A DNA stretch of 64,000 bases from Cryptosporangium aurantiacum (GTDB taxonomy: Bacteria; Actinomycetota; Actinomycetes; Mycobacteriales; Cryptosporangiaceae), in contig NZ_FRCS01000001.1 of NCBI RefSeq assembly GCF_900143005.1, positions 1,482,528-1,546,527 on the forward strand. The letters run 5' to 3'. Both the position numbers and the translations under genes were made by a program. Numbering within the stretch: the stretch's first letter is position 1; each line of letters opens with the position of its first letter. The notes below the pieces were generated by a model. It was not told the origin of the DNA. It saw only the letters and a program-made list of their open reading frames with translations, and searched no databases. Of this stretch, positions 1 to 9,338 are shown piece after piece.

Positions 1-2290
1 CGTCAGCCCGGACGCTGTCCGCCAACAGATCGAACGTGTTCACGCTCAGCAAGACGACCGGGATTTCCGGATGCGGGAGAAACGAACGGACCGACTTACC
101 CGGCGCGAGCCCGTCATCGCGGTACCGGAAAACGCCGAGCGTCGGCGCGCCGGTCCTGATGAGCCGGGAGATCCGGGGGACGGGAGGCTTCGCGCGGATC
201 AGGCGTAGTACCTGGTCGCGGGCGGCGCGCAACTCCTCCGGATAGTCGGCACCCAACTGCCGCCGCTCGTCCGGCGAACAGGAGCGTAGATATTCGGCTA
301 CCTGCTGCGAGATAAGCGCCAAGTAGCGCGAGGCGTAGGCGGGAAAGTTGTCGAGACGGAGCTCTTCGAGTGCCTTGTTGGTGGGCAGCTCTCGCAAAGT
401 CTCGCGCTGCCTCGCGCCGGCGAGATGGGTTCGAACATCGCCCTCGAACCAGTCTTCGGCGTGAATCAGTGTGTGCGCGTACCGGGTCCGATGGAACCTC
501 AGGAGAACCCTGCCGATCCGGTCCACTATCTGTTCGGTGGCTTCCGGCAGATCGACCTCGGAGCCCTCGTCCCGCGCGAGGTCCGGCCGTGGACGCGCGT
601 CAGGCTCGGTCTCTCTGCGTACGCCGTGAACCGTTGCGGCGTCGACCAAGCACGTCACCGGCGGGTAGTAGCGCAGTTCGGTCAGACTCTCGAGGAACGG
701 GACGATGCCGCGCAAGGCTGACTCGGCACGCGATGCCGTGATCGCCGCTGCGGTGTCGGTGACGAACGACAACACCGGGACCCGCAGTTGGAGGCGGCTC
801 GGGCTGGGTTTCTCCGCGTGGGTCCGTGACTCGCCGTCGGGGAGCAGGCCCAGGTCGGCGGGATCGAATTTGCGGAAATGCAGGTGGTTCAACTCCGGTG
901 GGACGGCAGGACAAGTATCGGCCCAGAAGACGGGCTTGATGAAGCTGGCTCCGCGTTTCGCCGACGCGGTGGCGAGTGCGTGCTGCCACTCCGCTGCGAC
1001 GTTCGGGGAGCCCGCAGATTCGTCCGACCAGAAAAGCTGGAACGCATCCGAATCGTCGATCTGTTCCCGTAAGAACGGCTCCCAGACGACGCCCGGCGGC
1101 ATGTCAAGGTCGACGAACAGCTCGATGCCGAGCGCGCGGTAGGCAGCCCAGAATCGCTCCACGATCCGGTTGTCCTCGCGCGCGTACGACGCGAACACCT
1201 TGCTGACCATTCGGACGGTGCGGGTCTCCCATGCCGCCTGACTTTCCCCGACCTGAATCGACACCGGGATGCGCGCGGCCACGAGCCTCATACCGTCCTG
1301 CTCGACCGATACCTCGACCGTGCCCTCGCGGACGCCGGCCGTGCTATCTGCGAGCAGAGTGAACTCGCGGTGTTCCAGCGCGTTCTCCCATACCACCAAC
1401 TGCGGCGTACTCGGGTAGCACTGAATGCCGTCGATGACCGGCTCGATCCAGATCCGGCTCCGTCTCTTCACCCTCAGCGCGACGTCGTCGCCGTGCGCGG
1501 TTCGGGTCAGCGGCGATCGGGTCCGGAGCGTCGCGACTTCGGCTTCCAACTGCGCGCGCATTGAGGGCTGATGTACGAAGACGTGCAGCTCGGCGGCTCC
1601 TCCCCTCGGCAACCGGCCGGGAAAGGCCGCGGTGAATTCCACCGGCTCCTTGCCCGCGGCTTCGGCGTGGACCTCGTTTCGCCGTGCCGCGGCACGGGCT
1701 CTGGCCGCTTTCAGGCGTGGGCCGGCCAGCATCGCGTTGGTCACGCCGGCCGTGGCTTCCGCCAATTCCTCGGTGCCGTAGACCGGCTGGCATCCCCCGG
1801 TCGCGACCGCGTTGGCCAATGCCCTGGCCTGGTCCGTTGGGTCGATGAGGATCATCATCACCTGGATGCCCGTAGCGGTGCATCGCTCGGCGGCGCTCCG
1901 GGCCTTCGTAACGTCGGAGAGCCCGTCGGTCACCAGCAGCACGCTCTTGACCGGCGGAGCCGAGGCAGTGCTCGCGAAATGGTGACGCACCCGATCGAGT
2001 GCGGCCGCGATATCGGTCCCATCGGTCGGCCGTAACGCGGCCAGCGCGTCGCTGATACGAGCGGAGTCGCCGACTACACCGCTGGTCAAGAGCCTGGCTG
2101 AGCTGGTGAAGCCGAACAGTGCGATCGGCGTTTCGTTGGGAATCCACTCGAGAGTGGCCATGAGGTTCTCCACGGCCGCCGCGAGCTTGCTCTGCTGGTG
2201 GGAGTGGCGATCTCGCGGCGCCGCGTCCTTCGCCGAAGCAACGAAGCCCTCACCCATCGAGCTCGAGTGGTCGAGCAGAACGGTCCACAT
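1..2290 (-). CDS. VWA-TIR domain protein, C-terminus beyond the window
   Basis: The frame is open from the ATG at 2290 to the window edge, so at least 763 residues are visible and the C-terminus is missing. Residues 1 to about 200 form a von Willebrand A domain with the MIDAS motif DHSSSMG at residues 7-13 and VLLVTDG further on. A beta-rich linker follows. From about residue 364 there is a TIR-like domain starting VFASYAREDNRIVERFW, with LFVD in the middle and the usual acidic position in VAAEWQHAL near residue 434. The region from about 480 onward is not recognised. TIR domains act as NAD-consuming or scaffolding modules; VWA domains bind partners through metal. The gene runs in the same direction as the fxs operon but lies beyond two plus-strand genes. 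A role as effector or adaptor of that locus is inferred. Confidence 0.85.
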   Translation of the reverse strand, partial: MWTVLLDHSSSMGEGFVASAKDAAPRDRHSHQQSKLAAAVENLMATLEWIPNETPIALFGFTSSARLLTSGVVGDSARISDALAALRPTDGTDIAAALDRVRHHFASTASAPPVKSVLLVTDGLSDVTKARSAAERCTATGIQVMMILIDPTDQARALANAVATGGCQPVYGTEELAEATAGVTNAMLAGPRLKAARARAAARRNEVHAEAAGKEPVEFTAAFPGRLPRGGAAELHVFVHQPSMRAQLEAEVATLRTRSPLTRTAHGDDVALRVKRRSRIWIEPVIDGIQCYPSTPQLVVWENALEHREFTLLADSTAGVREGTVEVSVEQDGMRLVAARIPVSIQVGESQAAWETRTVRMVSKVFASYAREDNRIVERFWAAYRALGIELFVDLDMPPGVVWEPFLREQIDDSDAFQLFWSDESAGSPNVAAEWQHALATASAKRGASFIKPVFWADTCPAVPPELNHLHFRKFDPADLGLLPDGESRTHAEKPSPSRLQLRVPVLSFVTDTAAAITASRAESALRGIVPFLESLTELRYYPPVTCLVDAATVHGVRRETEPDARPRPDLARDEGSEVDLPEATEQIVDRIGRVLLRFHRTRYAHTLIHAEDWFEGDVRTHLAGARQRETLRELPTNKALEELRLDNFPAYASRYLALISQQVAEYLRSCSPDERRQLGADYPEELRAARDQVLRLIRAKPPVPRISRLIRTGAPTLGVFRYRDDGLAPGKSVRSFLPHPEIPVVLLSVNTFDLLADSVRAD

Positions 2291-2515
2291 ACCCCTACCA
2301 CCGTCCTCGCCGATAGCAGTGAGTAACCATTTCGCGCGCGCCCGGTCCGGCGCGTCAGCCGAATGGTGTTAGGCGAGGGCCTCTACAGCCAGCTCCCTCG
2401 GAACGGGCCAGTGGTACCTCGGCCGAGCGGTGGATAAGAGAATGGTGGGGGAGTAGCACAATCGTGGTGCGCCGTCGTCCGGCGGTGCTGCCGATGCGCG
2501 ACTGGGGTCGGGGCC

Positions 2516-4282
2516 TTGATCGTCGAGCGTGCGCAGGTCGCCGACGCGCTGCCGCAGTACGAGCTCGGCACGCTGATCGGTTCGGGCGCACACGGGCTGG
2601 TCTTCACGGCCCGCCACCGCCGGTTGGGTACGACCTGCGCGATCAAGGTGCTCGTTGCCACTGACTCGGAGCGAGCCGTGTCGGCGCGCCGGTTCAAGAC
2701 CGAAGCCGAGGTCATGACGACCCTCGACCACCCGCACGTCGTCCGGGTGCAGGAGTACGCCGAGGGCCGGACGATCTGGCTTCTGGTCATGGAGTACCTC
2801 AGCGCTGGCAGCCTGATCGGCCGGATGCGCAAACCGATCGCACCAGCAGCCGCGTGCGCCGTAGCGCTCGCGGTCGCCGACGCACTGGCCGCGGCGCATG
2901 CCCGTGGGGTCGTCCACCGCGACATCAAGCCGGCGAACCTCCTGTTCACCGCGGACGGGCTGGTGAAGATCAGCGATTTCGGGATCGCGAAGCTGTTCAC
3001 CGGTCCGGACGCATCGGCCAGCGTCGAACTCGTCGGAACGCCGCGGTACATCTCCCCGGAGCAGATCACCGGTGGGCGAGTGAGTCCGGCAACCGATCTG
3101 TACGCGCTTGGTGTCTGCTTCTACGAGTTGCTTGACCTCGGACCGGACTGGATCGCCCACTCCGAGGTGCCGTTGCGCGTCGACCACGCGGTGTTCGACG
3201 TGCGGCGAACCGGCGAGCCGGAAGGACGACCACAGTTCCGCCGCCGTACGTTGCTCGCCGGGGCAGGCGGTGGTCTCGTCGGATTGACGCTCGCTGTCGC
3301 CGGTCTCACAGCGGCCGTGCGTCCCGGCCGAACCTCACCCATGGAGACACCGTCGGTCGACCGCGGTCGGCCCGCGGTCGCTCCGATCGGCTCGACACCG
3401 GCCGTCCCCGTGTTCGGGCCCGTGCTCAGCCCGGACGGAGGCAGTGTGGCCTGGATCGACAACGCGCGGATCTCGGTCTGGACGCCGGTCGGCGGGCGTG
3501 AGGCCAAGCCGCGCACCTTCGGCGACGACGAGCAGGGCTTCTCCTCCGCGGCCTTCGATCCGCGCGGCTGGCTGCTGGCCACCGGCGGCAACGAGACCGT
3601 CGTCATCTGGGACGCCACGACCGGACATCAATATCCGAGGCCGCTGGCCGGTGGTCCGCACAACACGTCGGTAGTGGCGTTCGGACGCAACGGGCTGGTG
3701 GTCGCGGCCAGTGGAGTGGACACCACGGTCGTGCGGATGTGGGACCTGCCCACCAGCGAATTGGCGGAAGCTCCGTTCGTCAGCGGCCGCGGTCAGATCT
3801 CGGCCCTCGCGTTCAACCCCCGCGCCGACCAGCTGGCCGCGGCGAGCGACGGCGTCCGGCTCTGGCCGCTCGGTGCTTCCCGCGGCGGGCGAGAGGCGAT
3901 CCACCTGCCGGTACCCGGGGTGGTCGGGCAATTGCGTTTCAGCCCGGACGGGTCGCTACTGGCCGCGGTCACCGACGAGGGCCAAATCTTTCTCTTCGAC
4001 GTGTCGTTGACGCCGATTCAGACGGCACCGGTTCGGCGGATCGAAGCGTCCCAGGGCTCGGGCGCCAGCATGAGCGTCGGCTTTGGAAAGGACTCGGCCA
4101 CGATGATCACGTTCGACGGCCGAGTGCTTCAGTGGTGGGATCGGATGACCGGCGCGGAAGCGGGCCCGCCCGCCGACCTTCACCTCGCCGATGAGGTCAG
4201 GACGTCGGTCTTCAGTCAGGACGGAACCCGACTGGCGGCCGCCATCTCGGACGGGCAGGTCAAAGCGTGGGAACTCACCTGA
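2516..4282 (+). CDS. Ser/Thr protein kinase-WD40 propeller membrane protein with a shortened kinase domain
   Basis: 588 residues. The kinase N-lobe and catalytic loop are clear: GSGAHG at 22-27, AIKVL, HRDIKPANL, then DFG and the GTPRYISPEQ activation segment. The C-lobe stops at about residue 209 just after the YELL helix; the usual GRPPF segment and the last 70 or so residues are absent. A basic stretch and one transmembrane helix (about 243-266) follow. Residues 293-588 form a seven-bladed propeller whose blades end in VWTP, VIWDAT, RMWDLP, RLWPL, LFDVS, QWWDRM and AWELT. The start is a TTG preceded by GGGGTCGGGG; no better in-frame start is seen. It lies divergent to the VWA-TIR gene and close to the fxs operon. 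Whether the truncated kinase is active is unclear. Confidence 0.85.
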   Translation: MIVERAQVADALPQYELGTLIGSGAHGLVFTARHRRLGTTCAIKVLVATDSERAVSARRFKTEAEVMTTLDHPHVVRVQEYAEGRTIWLLVMEYLSAGSLIGRMRKPIAPAAACAVALAVADALAAAHARGVVHRDIKPANLLFTADGLVKISDFGIAKLFTGPDASASVELVGTPRYISPEQITGGRVSPATDLYALGVCFYELLDLGPDWIAHSEVPLRVDHAVFDVRRTGEPEGRPQFRRRTLLAGAGGGLVGLTLAVAGLTAAVRPGRTSPMETPSVDRGRPAVAPIGSTPAVPVFGPVLSPDGGSVAWIDNARISVWTPVGGREAKPRTFGDDEQGFSSAAFDPRGWLLATGGNETVVIWDATTGHQYPRPLAGGPHNTSVVAFGRNGLVVAASGVDTTVVRMWDLPTSELAEAPFVSGRGQISALAFNPRADQLAAASDGVRLWPLGASRGGREAIHLPVPGVVGQLRFSPDGSLLAAVTDEGQIFLFDVSLTPIQTAPVRRIEASQGSGASMSVGFGKDSATMITFDGRVLQWWDRMTGAEAGPPADLHLADEVRTSVFSQDGTRLAAAISDGQVKAWELT

Positions 4283-4454
4283 CTGTGCCACGGGCTTCCT
4301 GTCACGGTGTGCAACTCATGGGCGTATAGTCCGTCAATGAGAGACGCGGCGTCGGCGACTAGGCGCCAGGGGCCATTTCGCCATCGCGGGGGACGTCAAC
4401 GTTGACGGCTTGGCGGAGTCTGGTGTGCATGCCGACTGTGTCAGGAGGAACGGG

Positions 4455-5357
4455 GTGCACGACCGGGACCAGGCGGTGCGTGAGGTAAAAACCCCAGACG
4501 GCCGTATTCTCACCGTTTCCGTCGTGGGTCCCGAGCACGGCTGGCCGGTATTCCTTCTGCACGGAACACCCGGCAGCCGCACCGGCCCGCAACCCCGCGC
4601 TACCGTGCTGTACCGGCGTGGAGTGCGGCTGATCTCTTACGACCGGCCGGGCTACGGTGGTTCCACCCGCTATCCGGATCGGCGCATCGTCCACGCCGCC
4701 GCGGACGTCGCCGCTATCGCCGACGACCTGCGCATCAGCCGCTTTTCGGTGGTCGGGAGATCGGGCGGTGGTCCACACGCCCTCGCGTGTGCGGTAATGC
4801 TTCCGCATCGGATCCATCGCGTGGCGACGCTGTGCAGCATGGCCCCGAACTATGCGGATATCGACTGGTACTCTGGGATGACCGAGGAAAACGTCGCAGA
4901 GTTCTCGAAGGCGAGTGATGCCGACGAGTCCGCGCTGAATGGTCGGCTGCTCTGGAGAGCGCTGCGGACAGCTGCTGATCCCCGCAGCCTTCTCGATCAT
5001 CTGCTGCCACAAATGGTGACCGCCGATCAGATGGTGCTCAGCGACGCACCCATTCAAGTGTTGCTGGTCGACGCTTATGGCGAAGCGGTACGTAGCGGGC
5101 CGTTCGGCTGGATCGACGACGTGTTGGCCCTACGCGGCGATTGGGGTTTCCGGGTCGAGGACATCACCGTTCCGGTGCGCGTCTGGCACGGGGCGGACGA
5201 CAACTTCTCGCCGGTTTCCCACGCGCGCTGGTTGGCTTCCCATATTCCGGGCGCCCTATTCGATCTGCATCCCGAACAGGCGCACTTCAGCGCGATCGAG
5301 GTGCTGCCCGACATGCTGACGTGGTTGTCCACGATGCCGGCGAACGCTCTGCGCTGA
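4455..5357 (+). CDS. alpha/beta hydrolase
   Basis: 300 residues with the alpha/beta-hydrolase order: LLHGTPGSR oxyanion-loop region, the nucleophile elbow GRSGG, a late acid region (WHGADDNFSP) and a histidine near AHFSAIE. The GTG at 4455 was chosen because AGGAGG sits six bases upstream; an earlier in-frame TTG at 4410 lacks such a site. The gene follows the kinase-propeller gene on the same strand after about 170 bases and ends one base before a perfect palindrome separating it from the fxs operon. Substrate unknown. Its position beside a peptide-modification locus suggests, but does not prove, a related role. Confidence 0.85.
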   Translation: MHDRDQAVREVKTPDGRILTVSVVGPEHGWPVFLLHGTPGSRTGPQPRATVLYRRGVRLISYDRPGYGGSTRYPDRRIVHAAADVAAIADDLRISRFSVVGRSGGGPHALACAVMLPHRIHRVATLCSMAPNYADIDWYSGMTEENVAEFSKASDADESALNGRLLWRALRTAADPRSLLDHLLPQMVTADQMVLSDAPIQVLLVDAYGEAVRSGPFGWIDDVLALRGDWGFRVEDITVPVRVWHGADDNFSPVSHARWLASHIPGALFDLHPEQAHFSAIEVLPDMLTWLSTMPANALR

Positions 5358-5393
5358 TCGCCGGTTCGCGCCCGGCCGGGCGCGAACCGGCGA
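5358..5393. terminator. 36-bp perfect palindrome, likely bidirectional terminator
   Basis: The 18-base arm TCGCCGGTTCGCGCCCGG is followed directly by its exact reverse complement. It fills the 39-base gap between two converging stop codons, the hydrolase ending at 5357 and fxsT ending at 5397. There is no T-run, as is common for actinobacterial terminators. Confidence 0.8.
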
Positions 5394-5396
5394 CGG

Positions 5397-8300
5397 TCAG
5401 AACGGCAGCGGGTCGATGAGCCGGGTGACGAGCCGCTCCTGCTCGATCGTGAGAACGGTCGGGTGGGTCCGGCCGACCCGCTCGGACAGCCGCCGGACCG
5501 CCTTCTCGACGATGTCCGGGCCGGCGCTGCCCGCCCGCACCTCGATCAGTGCCCGGTTGGCCGCACCGGAGAGCGTGTCGGGGTGCCGTTCGCCGAGGAA
5601 CCGGGCGGAGCGGTCGACGGCACTCGCGAAGAGCGTCAGTGCCCGGTCGAACGCGTCGATCTCGGCCAGGGCGATACCGAGGTTCATCTCGGCCGCCAGC
5701 GTGTAGGGGTGGTCCTGGCCGAGCGCGAGCGAGAAGTCGCGAGCCACCTCGTCCGCCAGCTCCCGTGCCCTGGACCGATCGCCGGCGTCATGGGCGGCCG
5801 CGACCTGGTTGTTCAGGCAGATCAGCGTGTACGGATGCTGCGGGCCGAAGCTGCGCTGGTACGCGTCGTAGACCGCGCGGAGCTCCGATCCGGCGATGTC
5901 GTTGCCGAGCCGGAGCAGCACGACCGCTCGGCTCAGTCGGCACGACAGCGTGTCCGGGGCGTAGGGAAACTTGTCGCTGAGCCGGTCGTAGGCATCGTGG
6001 AGGAGTTCCTCGGCCTCCTCGAGGTGGCCGGCGGTCCGCAGCGACACGGCAAGGTTGACCCGGGCGTTGAGGGTGTCGCGGGCTTCGGCGGAGAGCTCCT
6101 CGGCGAAGACGTCGGCGACAACGCGCAGACGGCGCACCGACTGTTCGTACTCGCCGCCCTCACGGAGGTCACGGCCGATGTGACCGGCGGAGTACAGGGT
6201 GCTCGGGTGGCGTTCGCCCAATGTGCCCCGCCGACCCTCGTAGGCCTTGACGTCCAGCTCCAGTGCCTGCCGGTAGTCGCCGATCAGCCGGTACGACGTG
6301 GCGAGGTTGTTCAGGGCGGCCAACGTCCGCGCGTGCCCCTCGCCGAACAGGTCCTGCCAGGCCGCGTATGTACGCTGGTCCCGCTTCAGCGCTTCCTGGT
6401 AGTGGCCCAGCCCTCGCAGGTCGCCCGCGGCGCTGCCGGCCGTGATCAACGTCAGCGGATGGTCGTCGCCCAGCAGGTCCTGCTGTTCCCGGAGCACCTC
6501 TTCGTCCAGCGTGCGGGACTCCTCGAAGTCACCCAGACTCCGCAACAGGTTGGCCATGTTGAAGCGCAGGTGCAGCAGCTGGCCGCGCAGCGTCTGCCGG
6601 ACGTCGTCAACGACGTGGTCGGCGGCCATCCGGTCCAGCCGGGCGACCCAGACGGCTTCGGTCTGGCGTGCCCGCTCCAACCCGCGCTGGTAGTCCCCGC
6701 CCACCCACAGGTAGCGGACCCGCTCGATGAGCAGCTGCCGGACCACCGGATCGTCGCACTCGACCGCCTTTGACCGTTCCAGGTGCGGCCAGAGCGTCCG
6801 GAAGCGAGGCCAGGTGCCGGGATCGTCGATCTCACCCGGCGGTCGAGACCGGGCCAGGACGAGGTGCACGTGGTGCCGCGCCTCCTCGAGCTCCTCGTCC
6901 GACATCCGGGAACGGACCACGTACTGCACCAGGCGGTGTACGGAGAGGCGGCCTTCCGAGACCTCGCCCCCGGGGCCCTCCGAGCGCGGCTCCACCCGAG
7001 CCAGGGCGAGACGGGCGATCTCCTGGACCATCCGCCCGCGCAGCAGACGCTCGGTGAGGCTCGGGTCGTAGGGCGTGAGCGCCTGCGCCATCTCCTCGCC
7101 GTAGATCAGATCGAGCGCGACCGACGTGTCCATCACCGAGCAGAGCTGGAGAAGCCGGTATGCGGCGACCGATCGCTCGTGCAGCCGGTTGAGCGAGACG
7201 TCCCAGAGTGCCTGGACCGGCTGCGTCTGAGTCTGGTCGCTCGGAGTGCCCGCCTGATCCGGCAGCGGGATCATGGCCGGTCCGCGGGCCTCGATCTCCT
7301 GCACCAGGGACTCGACCGGGAACCGGCTCTCGGCGAGGAACGCGGCAGCGGCGGCGACCGCGATCGGCAGGTCGCCGAGCAACTCGGCGAGCTGGTTCGC
7401 CTCGGCGCTCGTGATCGTCGGTGTCCGGCTGCGGAAATGCTCCACGCTCTCGCGTCGATCGAACACGTCGATCGGCACGGTCCGCGTCCGGTCGCCCCAG
7501 GACGTGGTGCGTGACGTGATCAGGACGTGGCCGGGCCCGCTGGGAAGGAAGTCACCGACGCGGGAGTCCTCGGCGTTGTCGAAGATCAACAGCCACCGCT
7601 TGTGCGGGACGCCACGCCGGAGCGCGTCCAAAACAGCCCTGGCGTTCTCCGGGCCACTGGCGCCCAGCGGTAGTTCGAGCCGTCGGCCGAGGTCCTCGAG
7701 CTGGACGTCGATGAACGTGACCGGGTCCGCCTTGATCCACCAGATGACGTCGTAGGCCGACCGGAACTGGTGGGCGTACTCCAACGCGATCTGAGTCTTG
7801 CCGATGCCACCCATGCCCTGCAGGGCGACCGGCTTGGCGCTGGAGACCACGATCGTGCCGCTGCTGCTGAGCTGGCGGCGGAGCGTGCGCAACTCGTTCT
7901 CGCGCCCGGTGAAACGGGCGTTGCGGGCCCCGAGGTTGGAGACGAACGGCTCCTCCGCGGGGAATCGAGGGGAACCTTGGTCCACTTCCGGGGCTAGAAC
8001 GGCCTCCGTCCGGCCGACGAGCCGCAGCACCGCCTCGACGGCTGCGGCCTCGGTGAGCCTCGAGATGAAGATCGAGTCCCCGGCCGACGTGCGCTGGGCC
8101 GGTGGGATGTCCGCGACGTACACCGCGAGCGCGCTCTGTGTCGCACCGAGTGGTGTCAGCTGCAGGCTGGGATCGTTGGTCGCCCAGTCGGACATGATCA
8201 GGAGATCCCGGCAGCCGGAGGTGTCGGCCCGCGGATCGGCGATCGGGTCGACGACGCGAACGCCTGCGGCGAGCAGGACGTGGCCGAGCCACTCGGCCCA

Positions 8301-9338
8301 GTTCGTGTCCTCGACCGCGTACCGCAGCGCGACGTCGGTCTCCGCGACGACGATGCGGCGCTCGAACTGGGCGTTGAACGCACGCCGCAGGGTCGGGCTC
8401 ATCGGCGGCATCGTGTCGATTGCGCCCTCGGTCAGCTCTTTGGTGAGCAACTCGTAGGCCGCGAGCAGGGTGCCCGGAGTCTGCGGTGTGTCGCCGAAGG
8501 TCGCGAGGACCTCTTCGTAGTTGTAGAACGCCTGGTAGGGGATGTAGACGCGGCTCCAGTACCGGTCGCGCTCGGCGCGGTCGACGAACGTCGGGATCTC
8601 GCCGAACCGCTGCTGGGCGGCCGCGCGGCCCGCGTCGGCCTTGACCTTCTCCGCGGGGTCGAGCCGCATCGGAACCGGCAGGATCCGCATGTTCGGCTTC
8701 TGCCCGAGCACGAGGTGGGCGACGGTGGCCGCTCCGTCGATGCCTTGCTCGTTGAGCGTGAAGCAGTCGACCAGCACGTCCGGCAGCTCGATCGTGCAGA
8801 TGTCCGCGACGTCGCTGTACCCGGTGCGGCTATCGATCAGCACGTAGTCGTACTGCTGCTTCATCCCGGTGCGGAGAGCTTGGAAGAAACGCCCACCGTC
8901 GAGCCGGGTGTAGAAGTCGTCCCAGTCGACGCTGGCCAGCGACTTGGCGTAGTCCCTGCTGTGCTTGCCCGCCGACAGCAGATCGAGCCGTCCGCCGTCC
9001 GGGAAGTCCGGCCAATCCAGCGGAATGACCCGCGTGCTGATGTCGGCGTGTTCGTTGACGTCCAGCTCAGGGCCTCCGGACGCGAGACTCCGCGCCTTGG
9101 CGTTCTGGAAGTCGTGGATCAGGCCGATCACGCCCCGGTTCGTCCGGATCGCGCGACGGTCGACGAACGGCGAGAAGTACCGGTGCAGGCCCGGGGACTC
9201 GAGGTCCCAGTCGACCGCCAGCACGCGCTTGCCGTTGGCCGCGAGAATCCAGGCGACGTTCGCTAGCGCCATCGTCCGACCGGTGCCGCCCTTGAAGGAG
9301 TAGAACGTCACGACCACGCCGGTCGGTTCCGCTGTCAT
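5397..9338 (-). CDS. fxsT: FxSxx-COOH system TPR/NB-ARC protein (FxsT)
   Basis: 1313 residues. Residues 1 to about 300 are a ParA/MinD-like module starting FYSFKGGTGRTMALANVAW, with Arg where most P-loops have the Lys of GKT. A degenerate TIR-like stretch follows from about 328 (VALRYAVEDTNWAEWL). An NB-ARC ATPase begins near 505 with GMGGIGKTQIALEY and a LLIFDNAED Walker B. The C-terminal 450 residues are tetratricopeptide repeats with the LGDDHPLTL and GERHPSTL turns typical of NLR-like TPR proteins. This layout matches the FxsT family. Its ATG overlaps the fxsC stop (TGATG), so it is the last gene of the operon. Likely role: nucleotide-switched sensor or platform of the locus (inference). 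Confidence 0.92.
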   Translation of the reverse strand: MTAEPTGVVVTFYSFKGGTGRTMALANVAWILAANGKRVLAVDWDLESPGLHRYFSPFVDRRAIRTNRGVIGLIHDFQNAKARSLASGGPELDVNEHADISTRVIPLDWPDFPDGGRLDLLSAGKHSRDYAKSLASVDWDDFYTRLDGGRFFQALRTGMKQQYDYVLIDSRTGYSDVADICTIELPDVLVDCFTLNEQGIDGAATVAHLVLGQKPNMRILPVPMRLDPAEKVKADAGRAAAQQRFGEIPTFVDRAERDRYWSRVYIPYQAFYNYEEVLATFGDTPQTPGTLLAAYELLTKELTEGAIDTMPPMSPTLRRAFNAQFERRIVVAETDVALRYAVEDTNWAEWLGHVLLAAGVRVVDPIADPRADTSGCRDLLIMSDWATNDPSLQLTPLGATQSALAVYVADIPPAQRTSAGDSIFISRLTEAAAVEAVLRLVGRTEAVLAPEVDQGSPRFPAEEPFVSNLGARNARFTGRENELRTLRRQLSSSGTIVVSSAKPVALQGMGGIGKTQIALEYAHQFRSAYDVIWWIKADPVTFIDVQLEDLGRRLELPLGASGPENARAVLDALRRGVPHKRWLLIFDNAEDSRVGDFLPSGPGHVLITSRTTSWGDRTRTVPIDVFDRRESVEHFRSRTPTITSAEANQLAELLGDLPIAVAAAAAFLAESRFPVESLVQEIEARGPAMIPLPDQAGTPSDQTQTQPVQALWDVSLNRLHERSVAAYRLLQLCSVMDTSVALDLIYGEEMAQALTPYDPSLTERLLRGRMVQEIARLALARVEPRSEGPGGEVSEGRLSVHRLVQYVVRSRMSDEELEEARHHVHLVLARSRPPGEIDDPGTWPRFRTLWPHLERSKAVECDDPVVRQLLIERVRYLWVGGDYQRGLERARQTEAVWVARLDRMAADHVVDDVRQTLRGQLLHLRFNMANLLRSLGDFEESRTLDEEVLREQQDLLGDDHPLTLITAGSAAGDLRGLGHYQEALKRDQRTYAAWQDLFGEGHARTLAALNNLATSYRLIGDYRQALELDVKAYEGRRGTLGERHPSTLYSAGHIGRDLREGGEYEQSVRRLRVVADVFAEELSAEARDTLNARVNLAVSLRTAGHLEEAEELLHDAYDRLSDKFPYAPDTLSCRLSRAVVLLRLGNDIAGSELRAVYDAYQRSFGPQHPYTLICLNNQVAAAHDAGDRSRARELADEVARDFSLALGQDHPYTLAAEMNLGIALAEIDAFDRALTLFASAVDRSARFLGERHPDTLSGAANRALIEVRAGSAGPDIVEKAVRRLSERVGRTHPTVLTIEQERLVTRLIDPLPF

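Noticed and set aside
5463..6773. Long plus-strand frame antisense to fxsT
   Set aside because: Mirror of the TPR region, with Arg/Val/Gly shadow composition.
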